Source: Cereibacter ovatus
GTDB taxonomy: Bacteria; Pseudomonadota; Alphaproteobacteria; Rhodobacterales; Rhodobacteraceae
Assembly: GCF_900207575.1 (NCBI RefSeq)
Contig: NZ_OAOQ01000003.1
Coordinates: forward strand, 248,001 to 312,000
Direction: 5' to 3'
DNA: 64,000 nt
In this document: piece by piece, positions 17,184 to 27,605 of the stretch
How the letters are laid out: every line of letters starts with the position of its first letter
How positions within the stretch are numbered: position 1 is the first letter of the stretch
Notes under the pieces: model-generated
Database searches by the model: none
What the model was told of the DNA's origin: nothing
The model's input: only the letters and a program-made list of their open reading frames with translations
Translations under genes and position numbers: made by a program

Positions 17184-17561
17184 TCAGTCGCTCACCGGCA
17201 GATCGCGGTGGCACAACTGGGCCGCGTGAATGGCACTCAGCGAGGCATCCTTGGACCCAAGGATGAACAGCCCGGTTTTCGAGGCAGCCCCCTCGGGCGA
17301 CAGACCGAAGCGCACGCTTTCGCCCTGCCGGCGTGGCGGCTCCGACAGGCGCCAGATCCGGGTGTTGGTGGGCATCCCGCTTGCGATCACATAATCGCCC
17401 GCCGCACACCAGCTTTCCGCCGGCCCCTGCCCCGGCGAGCCCAGAACGACAAAGCTGCCGTCCGCCTCGGCCCGGACCAGAAGCCCGTTCCCGGCAATGT
17501 ATGCCGCCGCCGGAGAGGCGACGGCAACCGCGGCGGCTGCCAGAAGCGAAAGAAGTCGCAT
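17184..17561 (-). CDS. Secreted hypothetical protein downstream of rpoD
   Basis: A 125-residue protein with a clear signal peptide (MRLLSLLAAAAVAVASPAAA), so it is exported. The mature part contains two cysteines (SWCAAGDY and QLCHRD) that could form a disulfide. A short motif resembling a beta-rich domain (GLLVRAEADGSFVVLG) opens it. It is not recognised as a named family. The ATG at 17561 has AAGG upstream; the frame continues to a GTG overlapping rpoD, which is less likely. It is probably co-transcribed with rpoD and followed by a hairpin terminator. Confidence 0.7.
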   Translation of the reverse strand: MRLLSLLAAAAVAVASPAAAYIAGNGLLVRAEADGSFVVLGSPGQGPAESWCAAGDYVIASGMPTNTRIWRLSEPPRRQGESVRFGLSPEGAASKTGLFILGSKDASLSAIHAAQLCHRDLPVSD

Positions 17562-17578
17562 GGGAAACCTTGTCCTTG

Positions 17579-19582
<2,004 letters not shown>

Positions 19583-19685
19583 GGATGCTCCTCAGAAGCA
19601 CGGAAGGGTTGTCTTGCGGAAGCGAATCGTCCGGACCGTATAGCGAATCAATAGCTCGAATCACAGGAGGGGGAAGCGGGTCGCG

Positions 19686-21665
19686 TCAATTTTGCGAACC
19701 GCCATCGCCAGAAGGCTTTCCGCGCCCGCGGGTGAAGTTGATCTGGTTGAAGGTGCGGTCACGATGTTCCAATTCCTCGCGGCTCATGGCGACGCCGTTG
19801 GGGGCGATCACCGCCTCTGGCCCCTCGATCTGGACCCCACGCTCGGCCTCGAACCGGGCAAGATTGGCCTGCGCCAGCCGCCATGTCAGCCCCTCGTCCA
19901 CCAAACCGTCGACATCCTCTTCGGCATACCGGATTTCCTGCCGCGCCCCGCGATGGGCCTCAAGCTTGGCCAGCGCCTCGGCCAGACACATCCGCGCCAC
20001 CTCGCGCCGGTCCGGATGCCGGATCGCCGGGAATGACCTTACATGGTTCAACCGCATCAGGCTTTCAAGGGCCACCCCCTCGGTCGCGGCCAGTTCAGCC
20101 CGCGCAAGGTCGGGATCGGCGGCGCCAAGCTGCGCCAGCAACGCGCGCCGCAGGCGATGATGGATCGGGTCGATCAGCTCCAGCCCCTCCAACTCGCGTT
20201 CGAACTCGGCGATCAGCACCGGATGCACAGCCAGCGTGGCCAGGATGATGCCCAGCCGGATCTCTTCCTCGGCGCGCTCGCCCACCGCCGTGGCCAGAAG
20301 CGAGGCGCGCGTTGACGGCAGCGGCGCCGCGGGCGCGGCCTCCCGGCGCCCCCCCAGATGAAAGGCCCGACGCGGCACGCTGGCACCGAACAACTCGCGC
20401 CGCAGCCGGTTCAGCTCCTCGCCATAATGCCGCCGGATCGAGACGTCGCGGATCTTCAGCACCGCCTCGCGCAGCCGCTTGTCCAGCGCCGCCCGCCGCT
20501 CGGGGCTGTCAAACACCTGCCCCTCGGTCTCGCGCCGCCACAACAGGCTGACCATCGGCTGCGCGGCCTCAAGCACCCGACTCATGGCCGCTGGTCCGTC
20601 GGCGCGGATCAGATCATCCGGGTCCAGCCCCGGCGGCAGAACCGCAAAACGCAACCCCTGCCCCGCCTCCAGCAGCGGAAGCGCCAGATCCACCACCCGC
20701 AGCGCCGCCCGGATGCCCGCCGCATCGCCATCCAGCGCGATCACCGGCTCGGAATGGATGCGCCACATCAGCCGCAACTGATCCTCGGTCACCGCCGTTC
20801 CCAACGGCGCCACCGTGGCGCGGAACCCCACCTCGGACAGTGCGATCACATCCATGTAGCCCTCGGTCACGATCAGCGGCTGGCCCTTTCCGGCCGCCTC
20901 GCGCGCAGGACCGACGTTGTAAAGATTGCGCCCCTTGTCGAACAACGGCGTCTCGGGCCCGTTCAGATATTTGGCCCGCGCATTGGGGTCCATCGAGCGG
21001 CCCCCCAAGCTGATCGCCCGGCCGCGCGCATCGCGGATCGGAAAGATGATGCGCCCGCGAAAGCGGTCGTAAGGCGCCCCCCCATCCTCGGGCCGGGCAC
21101 AAAGCCCCGCCTCGACCAGCACATCCGCAGCAATCCCCTTGCCCGTCAGCGCATAATACAACGCCTGCCGCGCATCCGGCGCAAACCCGATCCCGAACCG
21201 CTCCTGCCCCTCGGGCGACAGCCTGCGCCGCACCAGATAATCGCGCGCCGCCCCCGCCGCCCCGGTGCGCAACTGAAGCCGGTAGAACTTCACCGCCTCT
21301 TCCATCGCCTCGGACAACAGACCGCGCCGATCCGCCTTCTGAACGGCCTGCGGGTCGCGGGCGGGCATCGCCATCCCGGCCTCGCGCGCCAGGATCTCGA
21401 CCGCCTCCATGAAGCCCACGTTCTCGGTCTCCTTCACGAAACCGATCGCATCGCCCTTCGCATGGCAGCCGAAACAATAGTAGAATCCCTTGCGGTCATC
21501 GACGTGGAAACTGGCCGATTTCTCCTGATGGAACGGGCATGGCGCCCAGAAATCGCCCTTGCCCTGGTTCGACTTGCGCAAATCCCACGTCACCTTGCGC
21601 CCCACCACCTGCGACAGCGGGACGCGATTGCGCAACTCGTCAAGGAATCCGGGGGGCAGGCTCAT
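19686..21665 (-). CDS. dnaG: DNA primase
   Basis: Synthesises RNA primers for replication with the DnaB helicase. The 659-residue product has an N-terminal zinc-binding domain with CPFH near residue 42 and CFGC about 25 residues later, followed by HAKGDAIGFV. The TOPRIM core shows VTEGYMDVIAL with its metal-binding glutamate and ALDGDAAG. The C-terminal DnaB-interacting part is alanine-rich and poorly conserved, as expected. It is the first gene of the dnaG-rpoD unit. A hairpin element separates its start from the glutamate dehydrogenase gene. Confidence 0.97.
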   Translation of the reverse strand: MSLPPGFLDELRNRVPLSQVVGRKVTWDLRKSNQGKGDFWAPCPFHQEKSASFHVDDRKGFYYCFGCHAKGDAIGFVKETENVGFMEAVEILAREAGMAMPARDPQAVQKADRRGLLSEAMEEAVKFYRLQLRTGAAGAARDYLVRRRLSPEGQERFGIGFAPDARQALYYALTGKGIAADVLVEAGLCARPEDGGAPYDRFRGRIIFPIRDARGRAISLGGRSMDPNARAKYLNGPETPLFDKGRNLYNVGPAREAAGKGQPLIVTEGYMDVIALSEVGFRATVAPLGTAVTEDQLRLMWRIHSEPVIALDGDAAGIRAALRVVDLALPLLEAGQGLRFAVLPPGLDPDDLIRADGPAAMSRVLEAAQPMVSLLWRRETEGQVFDSPERRAALDKRLREAVLKIRDVSIRRHYGEELNRLRRELFGASVPRRAFHLGGRREAAPAAPLPSTRASLLATAVGERAEEEIRLGIILATLAVHPVLIAEFERELEGLELIDPIHHRLRRALLAQLGAADPDLARAELAATEGVALESLMRLNHVRSFPAIRHPDRREVARMCLAEALAKLEAHRGARQEIRYAEEDVDGLVDEGLTWRLAQANLARFEAERGVQIEGPEAVIAPNGVAMSREELEHRDRTFNQINFTRGRGKPSGDGGSQN

Positions 21666-21715
21666 GCTCCCCTATATCATGCCCGACAGGCCCCGAGTCC
21701 AGAACCCGCCCCCCT

Positions 21716-21770
21716 TTCATTCTGGCCCAAATATCCCGGGGGTGCGGGGGCAGCGCCCCCGCGCGCGGCC
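21716..21770 (-). repeat. Dispersed hairpin element, subtype B, copy 3
   Basis: It has the conserved box from TTCATTCTGG to AAATATCCCGGGGG, then the hairpin GCGGGGGC-agc-GCCCCCGC. It starts 4 bp after the glutamate dehydrogenase stop, on the dnaG-proximal side. It probably ends the gdh transcript. Confidence 0.85.
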
Positions 21771-21773
21771 CGA

Positions 21774-23204
21774 TCACAGCCCTTTTGATCGATAGGTGGC
21801 CGCCACCCGCCCGATCGCCACGATATAAGCCGCCACCCGCAGATCCTGCACATCCTCGCGGCCGCGCCAGACCTCGCGCATCGACTGATAGGCAATCCGC
21901 ATCGTGTCATCCAACCCCGAGCGCACCAGCGCCAACTCATCCGAGCCTTGCATGAATGTTCGCTTGAAGCCCGGCGACAACTGCCAGCCCAGGCCCTGAT
22001 CGGCCGACAACCGCTCCAACTCCTCGACCAGTGCGCGACTGCGCGCCTCCTCGGCCCGGCGCTGCATCCGACCAAAGCGGATGTGGGACAGGTTCTTCAC
22101 CCATTCGAAATACGAGACGGTGACACCCCCGGCATTGGCATAAAGGTCGGGAATGATGACACAGCCCTTCCGGCGCAGGATCTCGTCGGCGCCAAAGGTC
22201 ACAGGCCCATTCGCCGCCTCGATGATCAGCGGCGCCTTGATCCGCGCCGCATTCTCGCGGGTGATGACCCCTTCCATCGCGGCAGGGATCAGGATGTCGC
22301 AGTCTTCCTCCAGCACCGCGGCGCCATCCTCGGTGAAATCCGCCCCGGCGAAGCCGCGGATCGATCCGGTCCGGACCATCCACTGCCGCACCGCCTCGAT
22401 CTCCAGCCCGTCGGGGTTCATCAGCGCCCCGTCACGCTCGACGATGGCCACGATCTTCGCGCCATCTTCCTCGGACAGGAACTTCGCCGCGTGATAGCCG
22501 ACATTGCCCAGGCCCTGCACGATCACCCGCTTGCCGTCCAGATCGCCCGACAGCCCGGCTTTCGCCTTGTCCTCGGGGTGGCGGAAAAATTCGCGCAGCG
22601 CGAACTGCACGCCGCGGCCCGTCGCCTCGACCCGGCCATGGATGCCGCCGGCGTTGATCGGTTTGCCGGTGACGCAGGCCCGCGCATTGATGTCGGTGGT
22701 GTTCATCCGGGCATATTGATCCGCGACCCAGGCCATCTCGCGCTCGCCGGTGCCCATGTCGGGGGCGGGCACGTTCTGCGCCGGGTTGATCAGGTCGCGC
22801 TTGGCCAGTTCATAGGCGAAACGGCGGGTGATCTGTTCCAGTTCGTGTTCGTCCCAGGCCCGCGGATCGATGCAAAGCCCGCCCTTCGCCCCGCCGAACG
22901 GGGTTTCCACCAGCGCGCACTTATAGGTCATCAGCGCGGCCAGCGCCTCGACCTCGTCCTGATTGACCGCCAGCGAATAGCGGATGCCGCCCTTGACCGG
23001 CTCCATATGTTCGGAATGGACGGACCGATAGCCGACAAAGGTCTCGATCTTGCCGCGCAGCCGCACCCCGAACCGCACCGTATAGGTCGAGTTGCAGACC
23101 CGGATCTTCTCTTCCAGCCCCGGCGACAGGTCCATCAGGGCCACCGCCCGGTTGAACATCAGATCGACCGACTCGCGAAAGCTCGGCTCGGCGGCGAGAT
23201 GCAT
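21774..23204 (-). CDS. gdhA: Glutamate dehydrogenase (Glu/Leu/Phe/Val family)
   Basis: Interconverts glutamate and 2-oxoglutarate plus ammonia. The 476-residue product has the substrate site KGGIRYSLAV and the catalytic lysine in TPFGGAKGG, followed by the Rossmann motif GLGNVGYHAA and the conserved PAAMEGVI and ANGPVTFGADE segments. Cofactor specificity (NAD or NADP) cannot be stated. The ATG at 23204 is chosen because AAGGG lies just upstream; the open frame continues for 12 codons. It is divergent from the tadG-like gene over a 341-bp spacer and ends next to a hairpin element. Confidence 0.9.
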   Translation of the reverse strand: MHLAAEPSFRESVDLMFNRAVALMDLSPGLEEKIRVCNSTYTVRFGVRLRGKIETFVGYRSVHSEHMEPVKGGIRYSLAVNQDEVEALAALMTYKCALVETPFGGAKGGLCIDPRAWDEHELEQITRRFAYELAKRDLINPAQNVPAPDMGTGEREMAWVADQYARMNTTDINARACVTGKPINAGGIHGRVEATGRGVQFALREFFRHPEDKAKAGLSGDLDGKRVIVQGLGNVGYHAAKFLSEEDGAKIVAIVERDGALMNPDGLEIEAVRQWMVRTGSIRGFAGADFTEDGAAVLEEDCDILIPAAMEGVITRENAARIKAPLIIEAANGPVTFGADEILRRKGCVIIPDLYANAGGVTVSYFEWVKNLSHIRFGRMQRRAEEARSRALVEELERLSADQGLGWQLSPGFKRTFMQGSDELALVRSGLDDTMRIAYQSMREVWRGREDVQDLRVAAYIVAIGRVAATYRSKGL

Positions 23205-23545
23205 TCCTTTTCCCTTTCGGTTGCCGGCGCAGGGGCGCACCCACGGGAAAAGCTAACCCGCCGCCACAGGATTTGCACGCCTTCTGCGCGGCCCGCCGCT
23301 GCACGCCCCCCTTCCGCATGACCGCGCTGATTCGCGGCCGGCCGCCCACGCCACCACCGGCGCGTGTGCGAAAAGGTTCGGTTGCAAACAATACCGCAGC
23401 CACCCGGCGCATCGTTTCCGGTCCGGCCCGGCACGAGGCGCAGCCATAATTCCGCCAAATCTGCCGCGTTAAACGCCCCGAAACCATCATTTCGGATAGG
23501 TATTGCAGACGGCCACCTGCAAGAGTTTTGACGAGGGTCTTTCGG
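23205..23545. other. 341-bp divergent promoter spacer
   Basis: This lies between gdhA (minus) and the vWA/TadG gene (plus), with no convincing gene on either strand. It contains an inverted repeat CCGAAA-CCATCA-TTTCGG at 23478-23495, about 50 bp before the tadG start, which is a candidate operator. Promoters for both genes must lie here, but I cannot place them reliably. Confidence 0.5.
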
Positions 23546-25279
23546 ATGCAAGAACAGACGGGCTTCCTCTGCGGCGCCGCGGCACGCGGGCCCCTTGGCC
23601 GGATCATGCGTTTCAGCCGCAACGAGGATGGCGCGATGATCATCTTCGGCATCTACATGCTGGTGCTGATGCTGATGATCGGCGGGCTGGCCATCGACGT
23701 TGTCCGGTTCGAGCATGAACGGTCGCGCCTTCAGGGCACGCTTGACCGCGCGGTGCTGGCGGCGGCCAGCCTGAACCAGAGCCGCCCCCCGAAAGAGGTG
23801 GTGAATGACTATGTCGCCAAGGCGGGACTTGAAGAATACCTCGACGAACCGGTGGTAAACGCGAACACGCTGAACGCCCGCAGCGTGACGGCGACCGCCA
23901 CGGCGCAGATGCCCACCGTGTTCATGAAGCTGCTGAACATCGACACCCTCGCCGCCGGGGCCGCCAGCACCGCAGAAGAGCGGGTGTCGAACGTCGAGAT
24001 CTCGCTGGTGCTGGACATCTCGAACTCGATGATCGTCGACAATGTCACCGGCGCGCAGCGCGACCGGCTGAAAAACCTGAAGGTGGCAGCCAAGGAATTC
24101 GTGGACATCGTGATGGCCGGCGCCAACACCGGCCTTGACGGTGCGCCGATGGTCTCGGTGTCGATCGTGCCCTATTCGGGGCAGGTGAACATCGGCCCCG
24201 ACCTGTGGAACACATTCCCCAACGCACAATACGGCCAGTCCTATTCGCATTGCGTCGATTTCGACGAGTCCGATTTCAAGACCACGGCGCTGCCCACGTC
24301 GACGGCATTGGTCGGTTCCGGCAATGCCGAGCATTACGCAAGCACCTCCAACCCGCAGAAGCCCACCTTCTACTGGTGCCCCGAACATGGCGGAACCGCA
24401 GACCCGCGGGTGACCGCGTTTTCGCACGATCCCGACAAGCTGAAGGCGGCCATCGAGGCGCTGGAGGCTGCGGGCTCGACCGCCATCGACACCGGAATGA
24501 AATGGGGGGTGACGCTGCTTGATCCGACGTTGCAGGCATCGGTCTCCAGCCTGGTCGACGACGGCTTGGTCAACAGCGCCTTCCTTGGCCGCCCCCTCAG
24601 CCACGAGGCTGAAAACAAGATGAAGGTCATCGTGCTGATGACCGATGGCGAACATGTCAACACCGAGCCCCGTCTTGCCAACGGGATCAAGACCGGCCTC
24701 TCGGACGTGTGGCTCAGCGGCAGCCCCGGTGATGAGGTGCGCAACTGGTCACTGAAACTGTCGAACGGCAAATATTACTGGAAACGCACCGGCACCAAGG
24801 ACAATGCGACGGCCGATGTGCAGGTGTCCAACACCAGCTGCTCGATGCAAAGCTATTGCACGAAAAAGAACTGGTGGAACCAGTGCATCGCCTGGGGTGA
24901 AAAGGAAGTCTGCACCAGCACAGCCACCAACGCGACCGCGGCCCGGCTAAGCTATCCCGACCTTTGGCACGAGGCGCGCGTAGGCTGGGTGGCGGGCGTT
25001 CTTTACGCCGGCGCCGGCATCGCCAACAAATACGCCGCATGGGTGACAAACTTCCAGCCGTCCGAAAAGGACCAGCGCACCAAGAACATCTGCGATGCCG
25101 CCCGCGCGAAGAAGATCACCGTCTATTCGATCGCCTTCGAGGCCGAACCGGGCGGCGAAGCGTTGCTGAAATACTGCGCCAGCACCTCGGGCCATTACTA
25201 CAAGGTCTATGGCGAAGAAATCCGTAGCGCCTTCCGCTCGATCGCCAGCCACATCACCCAGCTCAGGTTGACGCAATGA
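23546..25279 (+). CDS. TadG-like protein with von Willebrand factor A domain
   Basis: A 577-residue Tad-system protein. A pseudopilin-like N-terminal membrane segment (NEDGAMIIFGIYMLVLMLMI, then GGLAIDVVRFEHER) anchors it, followed by a vWA domain with a MIDAS motif DISNS around residue 156 and MTDGEHVNT later. Residues about 430-456 form a cysteine-rich insertion (CSMQSYC, NQCIAW, EVC) in an otherwise cysteine-poor protein. The ATG at 23546 has GAGGG upstream. It leads an operon with two TadE-like genes, the first overlapping as ATGA. Proteins of this layout are candidates for surface or pilus-tip components; that role is inferred. Confidence 0.87.
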   Translation: MQEQTGFLCGAAARGPLGRIMRFSRNEDGAMIIFGIYMLVLMLMIGGLAIDVVRFEHERSRLQGTLDRAVLAAASLNQSRPPKEVVNDYVAKAGLEEYLDEPVVNANTLNARSVTATATAQMPTVFMKLLNIDTLAAGAASTAEERVSNVEISLVLDISNSMIVDNVTGAQRDRLKNLKVAAKEFVDIVMAGANTGLDGAPMVSVSIVPYSGQVNIGPDLWNTFPNAQYGQSYSHCVDFDESDFKTTALPTSTALVGSGNAEHYASTSNPQKPTFYWCPEHGGTADPRVTAFSHDPDKLKAAIEALEAAGSTAIDTGMKWGVTLLDPTLQASVSSLVDDGLVNSAFLGRPLSHEAENKMKVIVLMTDGEHVNTEPRLANGIKTGLSDVWLSGSPGDEVRNWSLKLSNGKYYWKRTGTKDNATADVQVSNTSCSMQSYCTKKNWWNQCIAWGEKEVCTSTATNATAARLSYPDLWHEARVGWVAGVLYAGAGIANKYAAWVTNFQPSEKDQRTKNICDAARAKKITVYSIAFEAEPGGEALLKYCASTSGHYYKVYGEEIRSAFRSIASHITQLRLTQ

Positions 25280-25827
25280 CCGCGCTCGGCCGCCTTTTCC
25301 GTCGCCTGACCTGCGAAAGCGGCGCGGCAAGCCTTGAGTTCGTGATCGCTTTTCCGGTGATTCTGACTGTGGTGATCTCGGGGTTCGAGTCGGGCCTTTT
25401 GCTGTCGCGCAAGGTGATGATCGACCGCGCGGTGGATCTGACCGTGCGCGAACTGCGCCTGACCCAGATCACCAACCCCACCCACCAGCTGGTGAAGGAA
25501 CGGATCTGCGCCAAGAACACCTTCGTGCCCGACTGTCTGAATGTCCTGCGGCTGGAACTGGAACCGATCGCCACCACTGGCGACTGGTCGCTGCCCACCC
25601 TGGCGCCCGATTGCGTGGACCGCTCGGCCCCCATCAACCCGCCCGAGGATCTGAACCGCGGCGGCGAAAACGAACTGATGCTGATCCGCGTCTGCGTGGT
25701 CGCCGATCCGGTGTTTCCGAACTATGGCCTGGGGCTTTATCTGCCCAAGGACGACACCGGCGGGGTGCGGCTGATTTCAACCTCGGCCTTCGTGAACGAG
25801 CCCCGCCCCGCCGAATCGAACGGATAA
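25276..25827 (+). CDS. TadE-like pseudopilin, copy 1
   Basis: A 183-residue protein with a prepilin-like N-terminus: basic leader, then CESGAASLEFVIAFPVILTV, a glycine-alanine processing context with the conserved glutamate followed by one membrane helix. The periplasmic remainder has four cysteines (RICAKN, PDCLN, PDCVD, RVCVV), which suggests two disulfides. TadE-like minor pilins are processed by the Tad prepilin peptidase, and cpaA is present at 45621. The start overlaps the tadG stop as ATGA, so expression is coupled. Confidence 0.85.
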   Translation: MTALGRLFRRLTCESGAASLEFVIAFPVILTVVISGFESGLLLSRKVMIDRAVDLTVRELRLTQITNPTHQLVKERICAKNTFVPDCLNVLRLELEPIATTGDWSLPTLAPDCVDRSAPINPPEDLNRGGENELMLIRVCVVADPVFPNYGLGLYLPKDDTGGVRLISTSAFVNEPRPAESNG

Positions 25828-25830
25828 GCC

Positions 25831-26400
25831 ATGCGCCATTTCAGCCTGACCCCGGTTCTGGTTCCGCTTGCTCGGGCCATCCGCGCCTTCCTGTCCGAGC
25901 GCCGCGGCAGCGTCACGGTCGAGACCATCCTGATCCTGCCGCCGTTGATCTGGGCCTATCTGGGCATCTATGTGTTCTTCGACGCATTCGAAACGATCAC
26001 CACCGCATCGAAGGCCAATTACACGATCTCGGACGCGCTGTCGCGCCAGCGGCAAGAGGTGGATAGCCAGTTCCTCGACAATGCCCATGGGCTGTTCCAG
26101 TGGCTTGTCACCTCGGATGAGACCGCGATCCGGGTTTCCAGCATCACCTGGAGCGACGCAGACGAGGCCTACAAGATCGCATGGTCCTATGCCGCGGGCG
26201 GGAAAACCCCGCAAACCGACGCGACCATCGGAACTTACGCCAACCAGATCCCGATTCTGCCCGACGGCGACCACCTGATCGTGGTCGAGACATGGCTGGA
26301 CTACACGCCGCTGTTCTCGATGGGTCTTGGCCCCTTCACCTTTCAGGAATTCACTGTGACCCGTCCGCGCTTCATGCCCAAGCTGGAGTTCGTGACCTGA
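25831..26400 (+). CDS. TadE-like pseudopilin, copy 2
   Basis: A 189-residue protein with a leader ending RRGSVTVETILILPPLIWAY: glycine then serine, a valine and the position-5-type glutamate, followed by a hydrophobic helix. This is the same prepilin-like arrangement as the preceding gene. The C-terminal domain is soluble, aromatic-rich and has no cysteines, unlike copy 1. It starts 4 bp after copy 1, completing a three-gene operon that ends at a bidirectional hairpin. Confidence 0.83.
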   Translation: MRHFSLTPVLVPLARAIRAFLSERRGSVTVETILILPPLIWAYLGIYVFFDAFETITTASKANYTISDALSRQRQEVDSQFLDNAHGLFQWLVTSDETAIRVSSITWSDADEAYKIAWSYAAGGKTPQTDATIGTYANQIPILPDGDHLIVVETWLDYTPLFSMGLGPFTFQEFTVTRPRFMPKLEFVT

Positions 26401-26412
26401 CCCCCCGTCCGG

Positions 26413-26450
26413 CTGCGGCGGCCCGTCGCGCCCGCTTCGGGCCGCCGCAG
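26413..26450. terminator. 13-bp inverted repeat between convergent genes
   Basis: Perfect arms CTGCGGCGGCCCG (26413-26425) and CGGGCCGCCGCAG (26438-26450) with a 12-nt loop. It starts 13 bp after the last tadE stop and abuts the stop of the convergent TetR gene, so it probably serves both. Confidence 0.75.
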
Positions 26451-26451
26451 G

Positions 26452-27042
26452 TCACGGCGCTGCCACGGTTTTCAGCACCATTTCCGCATAGCAAGCCGCC
26501 ACCTCGTCGCGGCCCATCGGACCCATGTCGCGGAACCAGTGGGTGACGCCGGTCAGCATGGCGATGATCGCCCGCGTCGCCAGCCGCAGATCCGGCAGCG
26601 CGAAGGCGCCACGCGCCACCCCGTCGCGCAGGATCGCGGCCAGACCTTCCTCGTATCGGCGGCGCAGCGCCTCGATCGCGGCGAAGTTTTCCGGCGTCAG
26701 GTTGCGCAGTTCCATATAGGCGATGAACACCGCCTCGGGGCGGTCGAGGTGGTGGCCGATGTGGAACCGCGCGAAACGGTCCAGCGCGGCGCGCGGATCA
26801 TCCAGCGGCGGCAGCGCCTCGACCGTGGCCAGCAGCTCTTCCATGTGCAGCCGCATCAGATCGTAAAGCAGCGTCTGCTTGTCGGGGGTGTAAAGGTAAA
26901 GCGCGCCGGCCTGCACGCCGACCTCGGCCGCGATCTGGCGCATGGACACCGCGGCATAGCCGTGGCGCGCAATCAGCCGCTGGGCCGCCTCGCGGACCCG
27001 CGGGCCCGTAGTCTCTGCGTGGGAACCTGCCGTGCGTGCCAT
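26452..27042 (-). CDS. TetR/AcrR-family transcriptional regulator
   Basis: A 196-residue regulator with an N-terminal helix-turn-helix (RVREAAQRLIARHGYAAVSM, then RQIAAEVGVQAGALYLY), the standard TetR recognition-helix region. The C-terminal ligand-binding domain is helical and contains EAVFIAYMELRNLTPENF. The ATG at 27042 (MARTAGSHAET) is more plausible than the upstream frame extension. The ligand and targets are unknown; the divergent small lipoprotein gene is the nearest candidate target. A convergent hairpin ends it. Confidence 0.87.
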   Translation of the reverse strand: MARTAGSHAETTGPRVREAAQRLIARHGYAAVSMRQIAAEVGVQAGALYLYTPDKQTLLYDLMRLHMEELLATVEALPPLDDPRAALDRFARFHIGHHLDRPEAVFIAYMELRNLTPENFAAIEALRRRYEEGLAAILRDGVARGAFALPDLRLATRAIIAMLTGVTHWFRDMGPMGRDEVAACYAEMVLKTVAAP

Positions 27043-27260
27043 GCCGCCCAAGGTATCTGAACGCCGGTTCAGTTCAAGCACCCCCGGCCCGCCAGGCAGA
27101 TGCGCCCGCTTGCGCCGAATTCATGCCGGGATCGCGAAAGGGGGCGTTGCCCGCCCGCGCCTTCCGCCACCTGCGCATCCCGCCTGCACGTCCGCCCCCC
27201 CTTGCCGGCCGGGCGCGCCCGCGGCTAATGTCGGCGCGACCCCTGCGGACACGATCGCCC

Positions 27261-27518
27261 ATGCGCCCTGCCCTGCTTTTCGCCACCCTTGCAGCCCTTG
27301 CCGGCTGCGCCGACTACCCCGAGGTGATCGCGGCGCAGGACGTCCCGACCGCGGCGGGCGATCCCCCGCCGCTGCGCCCGCTGGACGACGTGCTGGCCGA
27401 GGCGGGAACCGCCACCATCACGCCCGAGACGACCGCACAGGTCGAGGCGCGGGCGGCGGCATTGCGGGCCCGCGCCCGCGCGATGGCCGCAGACGACAAG
27501 GCCGCCACCGCGCCCTGA
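27261..27518 (+). CDS. Small lipoprotein of unknown function
   Basis: An 85-residue protein with a short signal peptide ending in the lipobox LAGC at residue 16, so it is lipidated. The mature part is alanine-rich, proline-rich in the middle and probably helical at the end (AQVEARAAALRARARAMAAD). It is not recognised as a named family. It lies 87 bp upstream of hom in the same direction and divergent from the TetR gene. Confidence 0.65.
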   Translation: MRPALLFATLAALAGCADYPEVIAAQDVPTAAGDPPPLRPLDDVLAEAGTATITPETTAQVEARAAALRARARAMAADDKAATAP

Positions 27519-27605
27519 GCCGCGTTGCGTCTTGGGGCGCAACCCGGTAACAGACGCTCGCACCAAGCCCGGCGTGCGGCGCCGGTTCACTGTTTCGGAG
27601 GTTTC

